Below, one piece after another: positions 47,630-59,679 of a DNA stretch of 64,000 nucleotides. A model generated the notes under the pieces. That model was not told the DNA's origin and did not search any database. It was given only the letters and a program-made list of their open reading frames with translations. Each line of letters begins with the position of its first letter. Positions within the stretch are counted from its first letter, which is position 1. A program made the position numbers and the translations under genes. Origin of the DNA: Ceratotherium simum simum (Eukaryota > Chordata > Mammalia > Perissodactyla > Rhinocerotidae); assembly GCF_000283155.1 (NCBI RefSeq), contig NW_004454193.1, positions 11,615,157-11,679,156 on the forward strand, given 5' to 3'.

Positions 47630-48800
47630 ACAAAATTAACTATAATAATATCAATTTTATTTTATCCTGGCTAAATAAAAATATTAATGAGAAGGAGCAT
47701 TTGGGTGGAGCTGGGAAAGCAGATGCAGATGAGGAAGCATGCAGTTCAAGGAGGAGAAAATTACAAACAAGGTACAAAGGCACAGAAGTCCATTTTGGAA
47801 ATGAACAGTATTTCCTTAATTCTAATATTCACAGTTGTTTGTATTATTGTTTAGAAAAGAATTTTTAAGCTATGTCTTACACTCGATAAGCTCATTTAAC
47901 CTTGTTTCTTTCAATTCCCCTCATTTCTGTCTGTTACCAGACCGTTTTCTACTATCACTAGCCATGTGACTCAGGAGTTAAAAGTGACTGCATTTCACCT
48001 GGAATGTGGGAAGAACCTGTAAACAGTGGAAGGGTAGGTAAGCAGGAGCTTAATTGATGAGAATTTTTCTGTTCTTCATCATGCACAGAATGTTTCTCTG
48101 AGCCTAAGTGACTCTGAAGGTGTAGGTGTAAATAATGAGACTAAGGAAGGCAGAAGAAAGAGTTGGCCTTGGGGAGACAATGATGAGCTTAGTATCAGAC
48201 GGGCTGAGTTGGTAGGTTATGCTGTGTACAGGAGACTATGCACTGTTCGCCCCAGTCCCTCATCCCACTCTTAGGGAAACAGGAAGAACATAGTTGTTGA
48301 AAATATAGTGGAAATGTGATGCTGTTTCCTGCCCCTGACCTCTTTGTGGACTGCCAGTAAAATGGCATAGGAGAATACTTATATGAGGAGGACTTGTTTA
48401 AGTAGCTGATATCAAATGAACCTGAAGTTTTATAGTGATATATATACGAAGTCTCATTTATATATGTACATATGTATATATACAAATATACTTTGTTAAA
48501 CATATTACCATATAAAATGAAAATATGTAAATCAATATCTAGAATATATATGTCAAAAGGAAACTTTATAGTATATTTGTAGATTTATAACTTATTGAGT
48601 ATTATACAGAGGAAATATTTTTATGGATTACATGTCAAATTTCAGTTTGATTTCTCCAAACTCAGAAAGAAAGAAATGATTTTCTTCAGTAGACTAAAAT
48701 CCTCTTGAAGTCAAGCCTTTATAAATCTCATTTTATATTCCCCATAACCTCTATGGTTTTCAAAGGTTTGTTGATGTTGGTTGAATCAATATAATTCTGA
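47630..48800. other. no recognised feature
   Basis: AT-rich, with an imperfect AT repeat at about 48438-48485. The 102-codon minus frame (48195-48503) reads through it and is spurious. Confidence 0.45.
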
Positions 48801-48819
48801 AATTTACATGCCTAATTTT

Positions 48820-49096
48820 TTTTCTTTTATTTTAATGAGTGAATTTTTGTTTTTGGTGAGGAAGACTGGCCCTGAGCTAACATCTGTTTCCAATCTCCCT
48901 CTTTTTTGCTTGAGGAAGATTGTTACTGAGCTAACATCTGTGGCAATCTTCCTCTATTTTTTGTATGTGGGACGCTGCCACAGCATGGCTTGATGAGCAG
49001 TGCATAGGTCCACGCCTAGGATCCAAACCCACAAACCCTGGTCCGTTGAAGCAGAGCATGCAAACAACCACTGCACCACCCGGCCAGCCCCTAGAT
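48820..49096 (-). mobile_element. ERE SINE, long form
   Basis: T-rich tail, two tail modules (gaggaagactggccctgagc; gaggaagattgttactgagc), body, and head cacccggccagcccc. Imperfect flanking copies atgcctaatttt (48808-48819) and atgcccaatttt (49097-49108). The body is relatively diverged (ccaaacccacaaaccctgg). Confidence 0.9.
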
Positions 49097-49139
49097 ATGC
49101 CCAATTTTGAATGTCAACCATAGCTATTCAAATACTCAC

Positions 49140-49310
49140 ATTACTTAACCTCCCTGATTATTAGTTTGTCTTTCCTTCCACAAAATGGTGTTAGTGTTTG
49201 GTCTCAAAGTTTGATTATCAGGATTAAATTAAACAATAAATGCATGAAGAGCACCTAGGGAAACATTGGCTGCATAGTAGGTGCAAGATAAGTGTTTCCC
49301 TTTATCTCCT
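49140..49310 (+). mobile_element. MIR SINE
   Basis: acttaacctccctgattatt, then gattatcaggattaaattaa, and the end gcacctagggaaacattggc with catagtaggtgcaagataag are typical of MIR. Confidence 0.65.
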
Positions 49311-50200
49311 TTACCCTCATGAACAGGCAAATATAGATCAATGTCTAATGACATGTAGCAATGGAGAAAATTGCATTTTCACATAAGCAAGTTTCTGATA
49401 ATTTATTATAACTTAGGGACAATTGTTTTATGGAAACATATTTCAAATTATAATTTGACTTCATATAGCCTGGGCAAACTAAACACATCATAAAACACAA
49501 AAACAAATATTTCCAAAGACGGATGCACAAGAGCATTTCCATTACTACTGCATTTCCCCAGAGGACTCACCTGACCTGGAAAGGTTTCTATAAGTTTCTA
49601 AAATGAAACAAAATATATGAATTTCCTACTGAAGGTTTCAGAGAAAACATTTCCAAAATACCTCACTGTAAGAAACAGAATCTAGTCCTTTGGTGTTTTC
49701 AGGCCAATATACACCATGTTGTGGTAAAACCAAATTAGGAGACACACAGACCCTTACTGCTTACTTACGTAGATAACTCAGCACCACTTTATAAAATGAG
49801 GCCCATATAGCACTGGAAAAAACCAACATAAATTTCAGTCAACTTTTGCCTCACTGTACTTTTGCATTTCTGTTTTCGCATCTTATTCATCTGGTTTTTT
49901 TAACCCATTAATTGAGCACCTGATTATTTTAATAAACATTTCTATAAGAATGAACTAAAATTGGCTTTGTCGTACTTAACCATTGTGATCTCTACTCTGA
50001 CTCCTTTCACACACATGTGCCTCTATGTTTATGACACCTACTTTTCACTACCGTTCCTCTTCATGCCCGTCTCAAATAGTAGCTTAACAATTTCTGCTAG
50101 GTTTGGGGAATATTCTCAGATTACTTTTTGGCTATTTTGTCCTTAGAGATGCCTAAAATGTAACAAATGAATATCTAAACAGTAACCATCACTGTATTAG
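49311..50200. other. no recognised feature
   Basis: Short frames only; none coding-like. Confidence 0.45.
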
Positions 50201-50204
50201 TTTT

Positions 50205-50390
50205 ATTGCATGTATTCTTATTGAAACCACACAATAACCAAAAGAAGTAGCCATCATTGGTTCCATTTCAGAGCTGTAGAGCAGGGAAATTTAGGCTTAA
50301 AGAAGCCACATGACCCATCCAAATTCATGAAGTTGATAAGAGAAGGTGTGCCTGACTCCGAGCTTTCCACCATTCCTAGCTTAAGAAGGA
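50205..50390 (-). mobile_element. MIR SINE
   Basis: ccacacaataaccaaaagaa, then gagctgtagagcagggaaat, then agaagccacatgacccatcc and gcctgactccgagctt are the reverse of MIR. Confidence 0.6.
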
Positions 50391-51235
50391 AAAGAACAAA
50401 GCAAAAACTTGTGAATAGAACATATAACTGAATTCAGATACTGAAGCTTTGCTGGCTGATAATTCTAGGTTCCATTAAGAGTGATGAGGAAGAAATGCCT
50501 TTAAATTCCCATCAAGTTTAAAATCTATGTGGACAGCTGCACGGCAACAGCAATCTTCATTTTAATTTGCTTTTATTTAGGTCCATCTCAAAGGATTTTG
50601 ACATGAAAATAAATTCTCTAAAATTAAGCTGAGACAGAGTATTGAAATATAAATGAAGACACATTGGAAGAGAAATGGAAGCACAAAATTGATTTGTGCA
50701 GTTCAGTCTTTAGGTTCCTTTCATTAATTGTTCTGTCTACTCTTGTTTTTCATGGTATGCCCCACATAGAAAGCTTTTCAGAATGTGCCTTGCAAAGGTG
50801 GTACTTTTAGTACGGACCTATTTGATTCACAATAATGGGTCTCAAAATCAAACCTGGGGGAAGAGAACTTTGAAGGGTTAAGTGAGTCTAATGAAGATGC
50901 TCTCAGCCTGGTGGGATAACTGGATGGAGATACAAACCAAGTGCATTCAGCGTCAGGACAGTGAATCAATGTGAAAGAGACGGATTTTCTTCTGTGATCT
51001 TAAACACAGCACTGTGTGTGAGTAACTAAGTCCAATACAGGCACGAGACGCCATAATCAAAAGAGAACCTGGAAAATGTGAACTGAGTACCAGTGAAAAA
51101 TGTGAGCTAGGAATGAGGAAGACACCAACAAGGGTGGTCTCATAAATTCTGTGGAAACTGCAGGTATAATCATGCTCTTTCAAGTTTACATTTTTTTGGT
51201 GCAATACCACTGATAGCATGCAGTTGAGACCCTTT
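50391..51235. other. no recognised feature
   Basis: Two short minus frames (50778-50969, 50953-51219) overlap in different phases and lack coding features. Confidence 0.4.
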
Positions 51236-51239
51236 TAAC

Positions 51240-51710
51240 AGTGTTGACCATATATTTGTGATCCTGCCACTGTCTATCTGTCTGGACTCAATTCTAACAA
51301 TCCTACTTACATTTTATGCTGCAGCAAAATTGATCTGCTTAAAGTTTCCCGAATGCATTTTCTTTTTCTGATTGTGTGATTTTTGCATATGCTGCTCTCT
51401 CTGCCTCAAATTCATAACTCCTACCTATGCTGTCTCTGGCTTCCAGAGTCAATGAAAAATTCCCTTTATTGTGAAACCTTCCTGAGACTCATTCCGGCAG
51501 ATATTGAGACTTACATTCTGTGCTTTTAAGACACCTTGTATTAATTTCCCATACAACAGAAATGATGTTACACCATATCTGACTATGATATATCATAGTC
51601 ATTTGCCATCTTTCTACTATAGGAAGTATCATACTCTCTTGAAATAAATCTTTACCTATTTGTCCACCTCTTCAGATTATAGTTTAGGGTCACTCAACAC
51701 TATATTTCAA
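51240..51710 (+). mobile_element. L2 LINE 3'-end remnant
   Basis: tgcatatgctgctctctctg, then cctcaaattcataactccta, then gaaaaattccctttattgtg and aaccttcctgagactcattc follow the L2 3'-region order. It has no ORF. A 22-bp palindrome lies within it. Confidence 0.65.
51580..51601. repeat. 22-bp perfect palindrome
   Basis: The half sites tgactatgata and tatcatagtca are exact reverse complements with no spacer. Confidence 0.97.
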
Positions 51711-51950
51711 ACCTCTTTCCTTTTCCTGTGGCAGACATCACTAATCTATCTCAGCAGGTTTCTATTGAGACAGGAAACTTGGTTTCTTAATCCTTCACAA
51801 TTTATCTCACAAGACAGGACTATCAATCCATCATAAATGGCCTACCAGTTAAGGCTAAAACTACAATTTTAATATCAACACATGTTGAGTATTTACTACG
51901 TTATTATATTATATGTAAAGCTATTTTCTTTACCTAGCCTGGAAAAATGT

Positions 51951-52021
51951 CAAACACAATTTTGTGTTTGATTGATCAAATTGTGTTGTTGATTAGATTA
52001 TTGTTTAATCAACATCTAATC
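51951..52021. repeat. cluster of overlapping inverted repeats
   Basis: caaacacaa (51951-51959) pairs with ttgtgtttg (51962-51970); tgttgatta (51987-51995) pairs with taatcaaca (52006-52014); gattagat (51991-51998) pairs with atctaatc (52014-52021). Aacacaattt near 51954 can also pair with aaattgtgtt near 51979. No ORF or transposon signature is present. Confidence 0.88.
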
Positions 52022-52970
52022 AGTATACCTTTCCTGAAGTTCTTTTAAATTTCTCTTTGTCCTAGTTGTCCCACAAGCACATTGAGTCTTAAACAGTCAT
52101 GTCTTAGGGACACTCTCTGTCACCTGCAAAATGGAAAGCTGCAAACATGTTGTAGACATGAGACATTACATTTTCCATATTAATTGACTTATTGGCTATA
52201 TAGAATCTTTCCTCAAAGACCAATGGGAAGACCATGGAGTTTCCAGAACATCATAGCAGCAAAGAACCTTGTGAGACAATGGGGATATGTTCAATTTACA
52301 GACTGCCTCATTTCTGTGGGTACTATGTACATGCCATTTAAAAGTTTGGTATATTCCTAGATGGTAATCAAAACCCTTGCCCAGTCCCCATTTTTAAATA
52401 GACGTTCTACCTAGTCAGCCTTAAGATAACGTCTCTAAATTTGTGTATTTTAAAGTGTGTATATGAGGTCTGTGGACGTGGCCTCTGAAAAGGGCTCCTC
52501 TGCTTACAGACACTCTTGATGTGGAATTGGAACACACTGTCCCTAGACCAAATGATTTTTCTTACTTCCACTCTGGGGGTGAATTTGACCATGACTCCAT
52601 GTCTGTCCTATTTTATGGTGGCTAACAAGCACCAAGTAGCTAAGAAATTCATCTGTGCTCAAACAATGACCACCAACAAAACGCCTTCAGAGAACTAATT
52701 GCGAGTATAATGTAGGTCCATTGCTTGTACTAATCAGTGAACCAGTGATTCTTGTAATTCTCTCTGGTGTTTGAAAGACAGGGAAAAAAGATTACATTCA
52801 CTGCAGATAAGGTATAACAATCTCCTGGAGACTGCACCTTGTGGAAAGGAGAGAGTTATATTCTTTTTCTTAAAAAGAGAGAGGATATTTTTTTTAAATA
52901 TGAATTAATAAGATTGCCTGTCTCTACTGAGTAAAATCACTGGATAATTATCCAATCTGTTACTCCAAAT
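52022..52970. other. no recognised feature
   Basis: Opposing frames at 52407-52592 and 52516-52698 are short and unsupported. Confidence 0.45.
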
Positions 52971-52981
52971 GATTCATATTT

Positions 52982-53241
52982 ATTTTTATTATTATTATTA
53001 TTTTTTTGGTGAAGAAGATTGGCCTGAACTAACATCTGTTGCCAATCTTCCTCTTTTTGCATGAGGAAGATTGTCCCTGAGCTAACACCCATGCTAATCT
53101 TCCTCTACTTTGTATATGTGATGCCACCATAGCATGGCTTGATGAGCAGTGTGTAAGTCTGTGCCTGGGAGCCAAACCCATGAACCTCAAGCCACTGAAG
53201 CAGAGTGTCTGAATTTAACCAATACACCACTGGGCCAGCCC
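52982..53241 (-). mobile_element. ERE SINE, long form
   Basis: A T-rich tail including (TTA)n, two tail modules, body (ccaaacccatgaacctcaag) and head ctgggccagcccc. Imperfect flanks ccaaatgattcatattt (52965-52981) and ccaaatggtttgtattt (53242-53258) form a 17-bp duplication with three mismatches. The divergence suggests an older copy. Confidence 0.92.
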
Positions 53242-53482
53242 CCAAATGGTTTGTATTTTTAACTAAAAACTATGTGTTATTATTTTATAAACAAAGAAGA
53301 TGTAATGTGGAGATATATAAGTTTCTGAAAATTTGAACTGTGTATTGAATTTCATATGTATTTAGGAGGGAGTAAAGGACTAAAATAATATCTTTACAAG
53401 ATGTTTATCATAAATAAAGATATAAAGAAATAAATGATAAACCATGTACTAATCACATTGATTGATTTTTGTTTGTTTGTTT

Positions 53483-53667
53483 TTGGTGAGGAAGATTGGC
53501 CCTGAGCTAACATCTGTTGCCAATCTTCCTCTATTTTGTATGTGGGTCACCACCACGGCATGGCTTGATGAGTGGTGTAGGTCTGCCTCCGGGATCTGAG
53601 CCCATGAACCTGGGCCACCGAATTGGAGCACACCAAACATAACCACTACACCACTGGGCCAATCCCT
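53483..53667 (-). mobile_element. ERE SINE, short form
   Basis: TTTTGGTGAGGAAGATTGGC at the tail end, then one module, body and a head ending gggccaatccc. It is 240 bp from the previous ERE in the same orientation. No clean duplication was located, because both sides are T-rich. Confidence 0.88.
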
Positions 53668-53669
53668 GG

Positions 53670-55510
53670 TTGTTTTTTTTAATAAGGAATAGAAGGGATA
53701 GAGTGAGTCACCTTATCTACATGGATAAAGAAAGTCCTCTTGAAACCAAAGTGACCAATTCATTGTTAGCTAGGTCCTGAAGTGTATACAGAAGTGAATT
53801 GGGTATACAAAGCAGTAGAAGACGGAGGTATTTGCTAATTACAGGTAATGGGAACAATAGGTTGCAAGGTACAGATATAAGAAACATCAACCTGTATTGA
53901 GAGGATTCTAAATTGTTTGAAAATGAAGTATCAAATGGACAGCATGTGCACTATTAGGAAATGTGTTGAAGAAAGGACTATGACAAGCAAGAATGAGTAT
54001 GAGATCAAGTGGGAGTCAGAGTAGTACAAACTTTGAGCTTTATTCTTTGTACTGTTGTTGATGGTGGTGAAGACAATGATGATGATGATGATGACGGCCA
54101 ATGGTTGCTGTAGAACCATTTGCCTAAAGGAATTCTTCAGGAGAAACAAAATAGTGGAGCTGCTGGGATTGATGTTGGATGGGGACTGTTATATCTCCTC
54201 TCTGAGACTCGATCAGTTTCTTCCCTCCCCAGCGTCACTACCACACAAAAACTCCCACTGACTGTCCCAGAAGCACCTCTTCAGATCTGCTAAGCTTCCA
54301 CAGGACACAGTTTAAGACATACCCTACAGAGTAAGACGATGTTCAGATTTTCCTTTTACATTCAGGAAAATGAGTTAAGTAAGGAAAAAGAACGTGGAGG
54401 AATGTAAACTTGGTTATTTTGCTAGAGAAGCCCCAAGGAAAATTATTGATGATATAAATAATAAAACCAGTGGTGTCAAGAGTAGAAAGAAAAAGTGAAT
54501 AATACACAACATGCACTGTATTTGTGATTTTTAGTTAACTTGTTGCAGTGGTGGACAAGAACTAAATAGAAGACTCATACCTTATCTTTGACGTTCCCTA
54601 CTTGGGGTGAACGGTAGTGTTACTAACATACTTGCTTGCCCTATAAGAGCTGAGCATTTCCTTTTGTTATTTTTCTGCCGAGAAAAATCAAAATTCACTT
54701 TACCGAATGCAACCATATTTGCATATTATTTATTTTATTTTATTTTACCTTTTTGGAATACATTAAAAGGTTTCTTCCTATTGAGCAGAAACTTGTTCAC
54801 CACAGACTCTGAAAAGATTGCCAGGAGGCATTTGTGTATTTAATGTTCCTTCAGTTCAAATATACTTAATCATAATTAAAGTCAGTTGAATGGCTTTTGC
54901 AAGAAGTTAGTTGTTAATGTGATTGACAGTTTTCTGTGCTTTTGACAACATCTAATGAAATATGCCTGCATGGTGTGCAACACTGACAAATGCTAAAATT
55001 TATCTTCCATGATCTCTAGCTAATGTAATGTGATTATGTTGAATCCTCTGATTTCAAGAAGATATGTTATTACTTCCCATTATCTAAATAAGAATGATAA
55101 ATGTTCAAGATTTTTATTAAATATAAACAATCTTGAAATTAATATTCTTCAACTATTTTTTTTAAAAATAAGAGTGAGTATTGTTTTGTAGGAGGAGATA
55201 TACAGAGGCAAACAATAAATCATTTTTTCAATCAAAAGAAGTACTAAGTCATTATGTAACAGATGTTTCAAATTCATAAAGAGGGGGAGGAAGACAGTGA
55301 GAAAGTGGTACTACAGACATTATTTTAGGGTCACAAGCCTGTAGCTTGCTTGTCACCACTAGATGACAACCTTGTATGTTTTGTAGTCACTAGCTCTCTG
55401 GTTGTCTTCTGGTGGGTGGAGTGTAGGATTTAGGGTAATTTGCCATATTCTCCAGCATTTCAAAAAATATAAAATATTGAAAAAAATCAAAATATTCAAA
55501 AAATTGAAAA
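53670..55510. other. no recognised gene; (GAT)n repeat
   Basis: A (GAT)n-like run of about six units lies at 54076-54095. Nothing else is named. A 78-codon frame (54607-54843) has no features. Confidence 0.45.
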
Positions 55511-55515
55511 TATAA

Positions 55516-55762
55516 TTTTTTTTTTTTTGGTGAGGAAGATTGGCCTGAGCTAACATCTGTTGCCGATCCTCCTCTTTTTGGTTGAGGAAGATTGTCTCTG
55601 ATCTAACATCTGTGCCACTCTTCCTCTATTTTGTATGTGGGTTGCTACCACAGCATGGCTTGATGAGCGGTGTGTAGGTCTGCACACAGATTCCGAACCC
55701 GCGAACCTCGGGTTGCTGAAGAGGAGCCCGTAAACTTATCCATTATGCCACTGGGCTGACCC
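55516..55762 (-). mobile_element. ERE SINE, long form
   Basis: A T-run, two modules (gaggaagattggcctgagct; gaggaagattgtctctgatc), body and head ctgggctgacccc. AT-rich flanks (aaatat on each side) make the duplication ambiguous. Confidence 0.9.
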
Positions 55763-56375
55763 CTAAATATTTTTGAAATAAACTTGTATCACGGTTATAA
55801 ATTGTTCTCCATTGTCAATGATATTACTTATGTGAAGTAGAAATATTTGCTCAAAATATTAGTATGAACAGTGTTCTCTACAGTTTTGAACAATTTGACT
55901 TAATTCTTCTGATTTTCGTGTCTCAACAAACATCATGAATTTCCCTGTACTTGCTTTTCTAGATAAGGTCACTTTCTGTGATGCTTTCAACCTGCTGCTT
56001 CCCAAATTATACAGCCATACCAGGTTGCCTCCTGCTTTGAGGAAAGAGAGATGACCAACAAGATGTTACTGAATCTAAATACCCAGCTCTCTTAAATTAG
56101 GTTGGAGTTCAAATGATGGGCAGTCATTAATTACGGAAATAATGCCATAACTTTTCTCACAACACCTAACATAAAACTCGACCGAGGCTTTTTGTGTGCC
56201 TCATTCTAGTTAGGCTTTGGATAAGAGAGAATTTAGAGGAAAAAATATGGAGCAAGGGGCTAAGTTCTTTCTTTTCATAAGGAGCACGAGCACATACATT
56301 GATTTATTACTTAATCCATATACAATGCCATTTTTCAGCATCAAAAAAAAAATCTTCAAATCCTTCTATATCGGT
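55763..56375. other. no recognised feature
   Basis: AT-rich and unassigned. Confidence 0.45.
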
Positions 56376-56378
56376 AGT

Positions 56379-56572
56379 CTTCAACTGGGGAGGATTTGAC
56401 CTCCTTCCCCCAAATCAAGGACATTTTGATCATCACAACTGGAGAAGTGTGGCATCTAGTGGGCAAAGGCTTAGGATGCTGCTAAACATCCTACAATGCA
56501 ACCACAGTTTCACACAACAGATAATTATCCAACCCACAATGTCAATAGAGCCAAGACAGAGAAATCTGGTTT
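56379..56572 (+). mobile_element. MER20 DNA transposon
   Basis: ggtagtcttcaactggggag, then ggacattttgatcatcacaa, then ggcatctagtgggcaaaggc, then ggatgctgctaaacatccta and aatgtcaatagagccaagac follow MER20 end to end. It overlaps a 99-codon frame (56299-56598) that is therefore spurious. Confidence 0.9.
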
Positions 56573-56678
56573 TATCTGCCTTCATTTTTCACTTCTAAAG
56601 AAGGTTTTGTGGTGTCAATGAAAATATGGACTCTGGAGTGAGGCATAGTTAAAATTATCTTGTTACCTTGGTCTCATA

Positions 56679-56681
<3 letters not shown>

Positions 56682-56718
<37 letters not shown>
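56682..56718. repeat. (GT)n microsatellite
   Basis: About 18 uninterrupted GT units. Confidence 0.97.
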
Positions 56719-56721
<3 letters not shown>

Positions 56722-56869
56722 TAGAGATAATATTGTCTATATTGTTGGGTAGTTTTCTGAAGTTTAAATGCTAAAAATATTTAAAACATTTAGAAGAGTA
56801 TTTGGCTCATGGTTTAGGTATTTTCTCTCCACATTTCATTTCAAAATTCAAGTCTTAAGATGGTCCTCA

Positions 56870-57112
56870 TTGTCCTCCAGTACATCGGTCATGATATATC
56901 TTGTACTTACTTTTATAGAAATTTATCATAATTGTAGTTTTGTACTTACTTGTGTGATTCCATATTTATATAACTCTCTTCCCCATTAAATTATAAGCTC
57001 CAATATTATAGAGGCCATGCTTATTTTTGCTCACTCTTTTGTGCCAAATATCTAGCACAGTTTCTATATGATTGTAGGAACCTAATAAATATTTGCTGAA
57101 TTCAAGTGTTGG
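56870..57112 (+). mobile_element. L2 3'-end remnant
   Basis: taaattataagctccaatat, then tgtgccaaatatctagcaca and ggaacctaataaatatttgc, then tgaattcaagtg form the L2 terminal pattern. Confidence 0.65.
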
Positions 57113-57445
57113 TAAATCAACGAATTGATAAATTATGGAAACCATAGACAAAAAAGAAAAGTTGAAAGGGGAAGAAGATGAGGGAGAAATACTATAGAAA
57201 GATTAATCAATCAATCATAAACATTTTTTAAACATTTAGGTTGTGTAAGAATGACGCTGGCCTGGGAATCTGGAGACTTGAATTCTAGTTCCAGTTTAGA
57301 TCTGTAATAATTTCATGACTCAAGGAAAATATTACAACATCTAAAACTTAATTTTCCCATCTGAAAATTTGCAGACTAACCCTTAAATTTTTTGAGACTC
57401 AAATAATAGAGTAGATAAAGAAGTTTCTGGTTCCTCATGTAAGGA
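57113..57445. other. no recognised feature
   Basis: AT-rich; the left boundary of the L1 may lie somewhere in this stretch. Confidence 0.35.
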
Positions 57446-58199
57446 GTTTGTAAGTTGCCACTTTATCCTAAGACAAGAGAAAAACTGAACAGACCGAAAA
57501 ATCAACAACTCTCTAGGATTCATAAGAGAGATGAGGACGCAGAGCAAATTGCAGCCCCCGAGACTGGAGAGAGAGACAGGTTAATAGAGGGGGTCAAGGT
57601 TTACCAGAGCAGAGTCTCACAAACAGAAACCACTGCAGGCAACAGTGTCAGGTAGGAAAACCTGAACTGTAATAGACAGATAGCTGGAGGCTCAGTGTGT
57701 ATAAGTTTGAGAGTTAAAAACTCCAGGGGTACCCATTCACGGGGGGCCCCCAAAATGTTGTGAAATTTACCTCTAGGAGCTTGACCAGTTTCCCACAGTA
57801 TATATTGGAGAAAAATCCCCTGATGCTTCCAACAGGGGGAGGAGTAAAGGACACATTTTGAAATACAACAGAGCACTCTGTTCTTATTAATAAGATCTGC
57901 CTGCCCCTCAGGGGAAGGTAGTTAACTAGATCCTAACTTGCTGGGGTATTATCAGAGCCTAACTGACCTCGTGGAAGGGAAATACCCAACTCCAAGCCCC
58001 TCTATCCACTCTGTCACATCTAAAAGGGTTGAAAAAAACTGAGAAATGCTGGTGAAGTTCCCAGTCCAGAGGCATAGGCTTACTAAAAGACTGAGACCTA
58101 ATCATAGGACTAAGGAACACTCCCCCCATATAGTACCATCACATTACTAAAGGTCTATATACAGCAGTTCCTTTTACCTGCTACAACATATCCTGCTAT

Positions 58200-59130
58200 C
58201 AAGAAAAAAATTACAAAGCATACACAAAAGCAAAAAACAAAATTTGAAGAGACAGAACAAACATCAGAACCAGAAATGGCAGGGATGTTGTAACTATCAG
58301 ACCAGGAATTTAAAACGACTATGATTAATAGGCTAAGTGCTCTAAAGGATAAAGTAGGCAAAATGCAAGAACAGATGGATAATGTAAGTAGAGAGATGGA
58401 AATCCTCAAAAAGAATCAAAAAGAAATGCTGGAATCAGAACACTGTAACAGAAATGAAGAATGTCTTTGATGAACTTATTAGTAGATTTGATGTGGTGAG
58501 GAAAGAATCTCTGAGCTTCAGGATATCTCAATAGAAATCTCCAAAACTGAAAAGCAAAGAGAAAAATGACTGAAAAAAAAAAAAAAAACAGAATAGAATA
58601 TCCAAGAACAGTGAGACAACTACAAAAGGTGTAACATATACAAAATAGGAATAGCAGACGGAGAAAAAAGAGAGAAAGGAGCAGAAGAAATGTTTGAAAC
58701 AATAATGACTGAAATTGTTCCCAAATTAAGGTCAGACACCAAACCACAGATCCAGAAAGCTCAGAGGACACCAAGCAGGATAAAAGCCAAACAAACAAAC
58801 AAACAAAAGCCCTATGTCTAGGCATATCATTTTCAAACTTTAGAAAATCAAATATAAGGAAAAAATCCTAAAAGAAGCCAGAGGAATAAAATAACTTACC
58901 TATAGAGGATCAAAGATCAGAAATACACCTGACTTCTTAGAAACAATGCAAACAAGAAGAGAGTAAAATGAAATATGTAAGTGTTGAGAGAAAAAACCCA
59001 CCAACCCAGAATTCTATACTCTATGAAATTATTCTTCAAAAGTAAAAGAGAAATAAAAACTTTCTCGGACAAACAAAAATTGAGGGAATTTGTTGCCAGT
59101 ATATCTGCCTTGCAAGAAACGTTAGAAGAA
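58200..59130 (+). pseudogene. L1 ORF1 remnant (RNA-binding chaperone)
   Basis: L1 ORF1 makes a trimeric coiled-coil RNA-binding protein of the L1 particle. A heptad-rich part, INRLSALKDKVGKMQEQMDN (about 58324-58383), marks the coiled coil. Further on a lysine-rich block with a (AAAC)n expansion at 58791-58806 and GIKLTYRGSKIRNTPDFL-like text (about 58885-58940) mark the C-terminal part. Several stops and a run of 18 A at about 58573 break the frame. Confidence 0.78.
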
Positions 59131-59679
59131 GTGCTTTAGAGAGAGGGAAAATAATATAGGTAAGAAATTCAGATTCACATGACAGAAAAGCATCAAAGAA
59201 GGAATAGGTGAAAGTAAAAAACTTTTATTTTCCTTATTCTTAATCACTCTAACTGATACCAGTTTACTCAAAAATAATTGCAACAATGTATTCTGTTATG
59301 TATGCTTATGTATATATCACAAATATATGCTTATGTGTACTTATATATTGCTTTTAAAATCAATGACAGCAATGATACAAGTGATAGGAGGGAAGCATTA
59401 GGATTATTTTGTTAACATAAGGTACTCATACTATCTGTGAAGAGGTATAGTGCTATTTGAACGTGGACTTGGACTATTTGAAAATGTTTATTGCAAACCC
59501 TAGGGCAACCATTTAAAAAAGTAAAAAAAAATAATGTAACATATTTGAGAAAGGAGAGAAAATGGGATCAAATAAAATGCTCAATTAAAACCATAAAAGA
59601 CAGAATAAGTAGAAGACAAAAATAGAAACAAAGAACAAGGGCAAGAAATAGAAAACAGTAAGAAATATGGTAGCTATTA

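Noticed and set aside
58406..58825. 139-codon minus-strand frame
   Set aside because: It is antisense to the A-rich L1 ORF1 remnant, which gives stop-poor Leu/Phe/Ser-rich minus frames.
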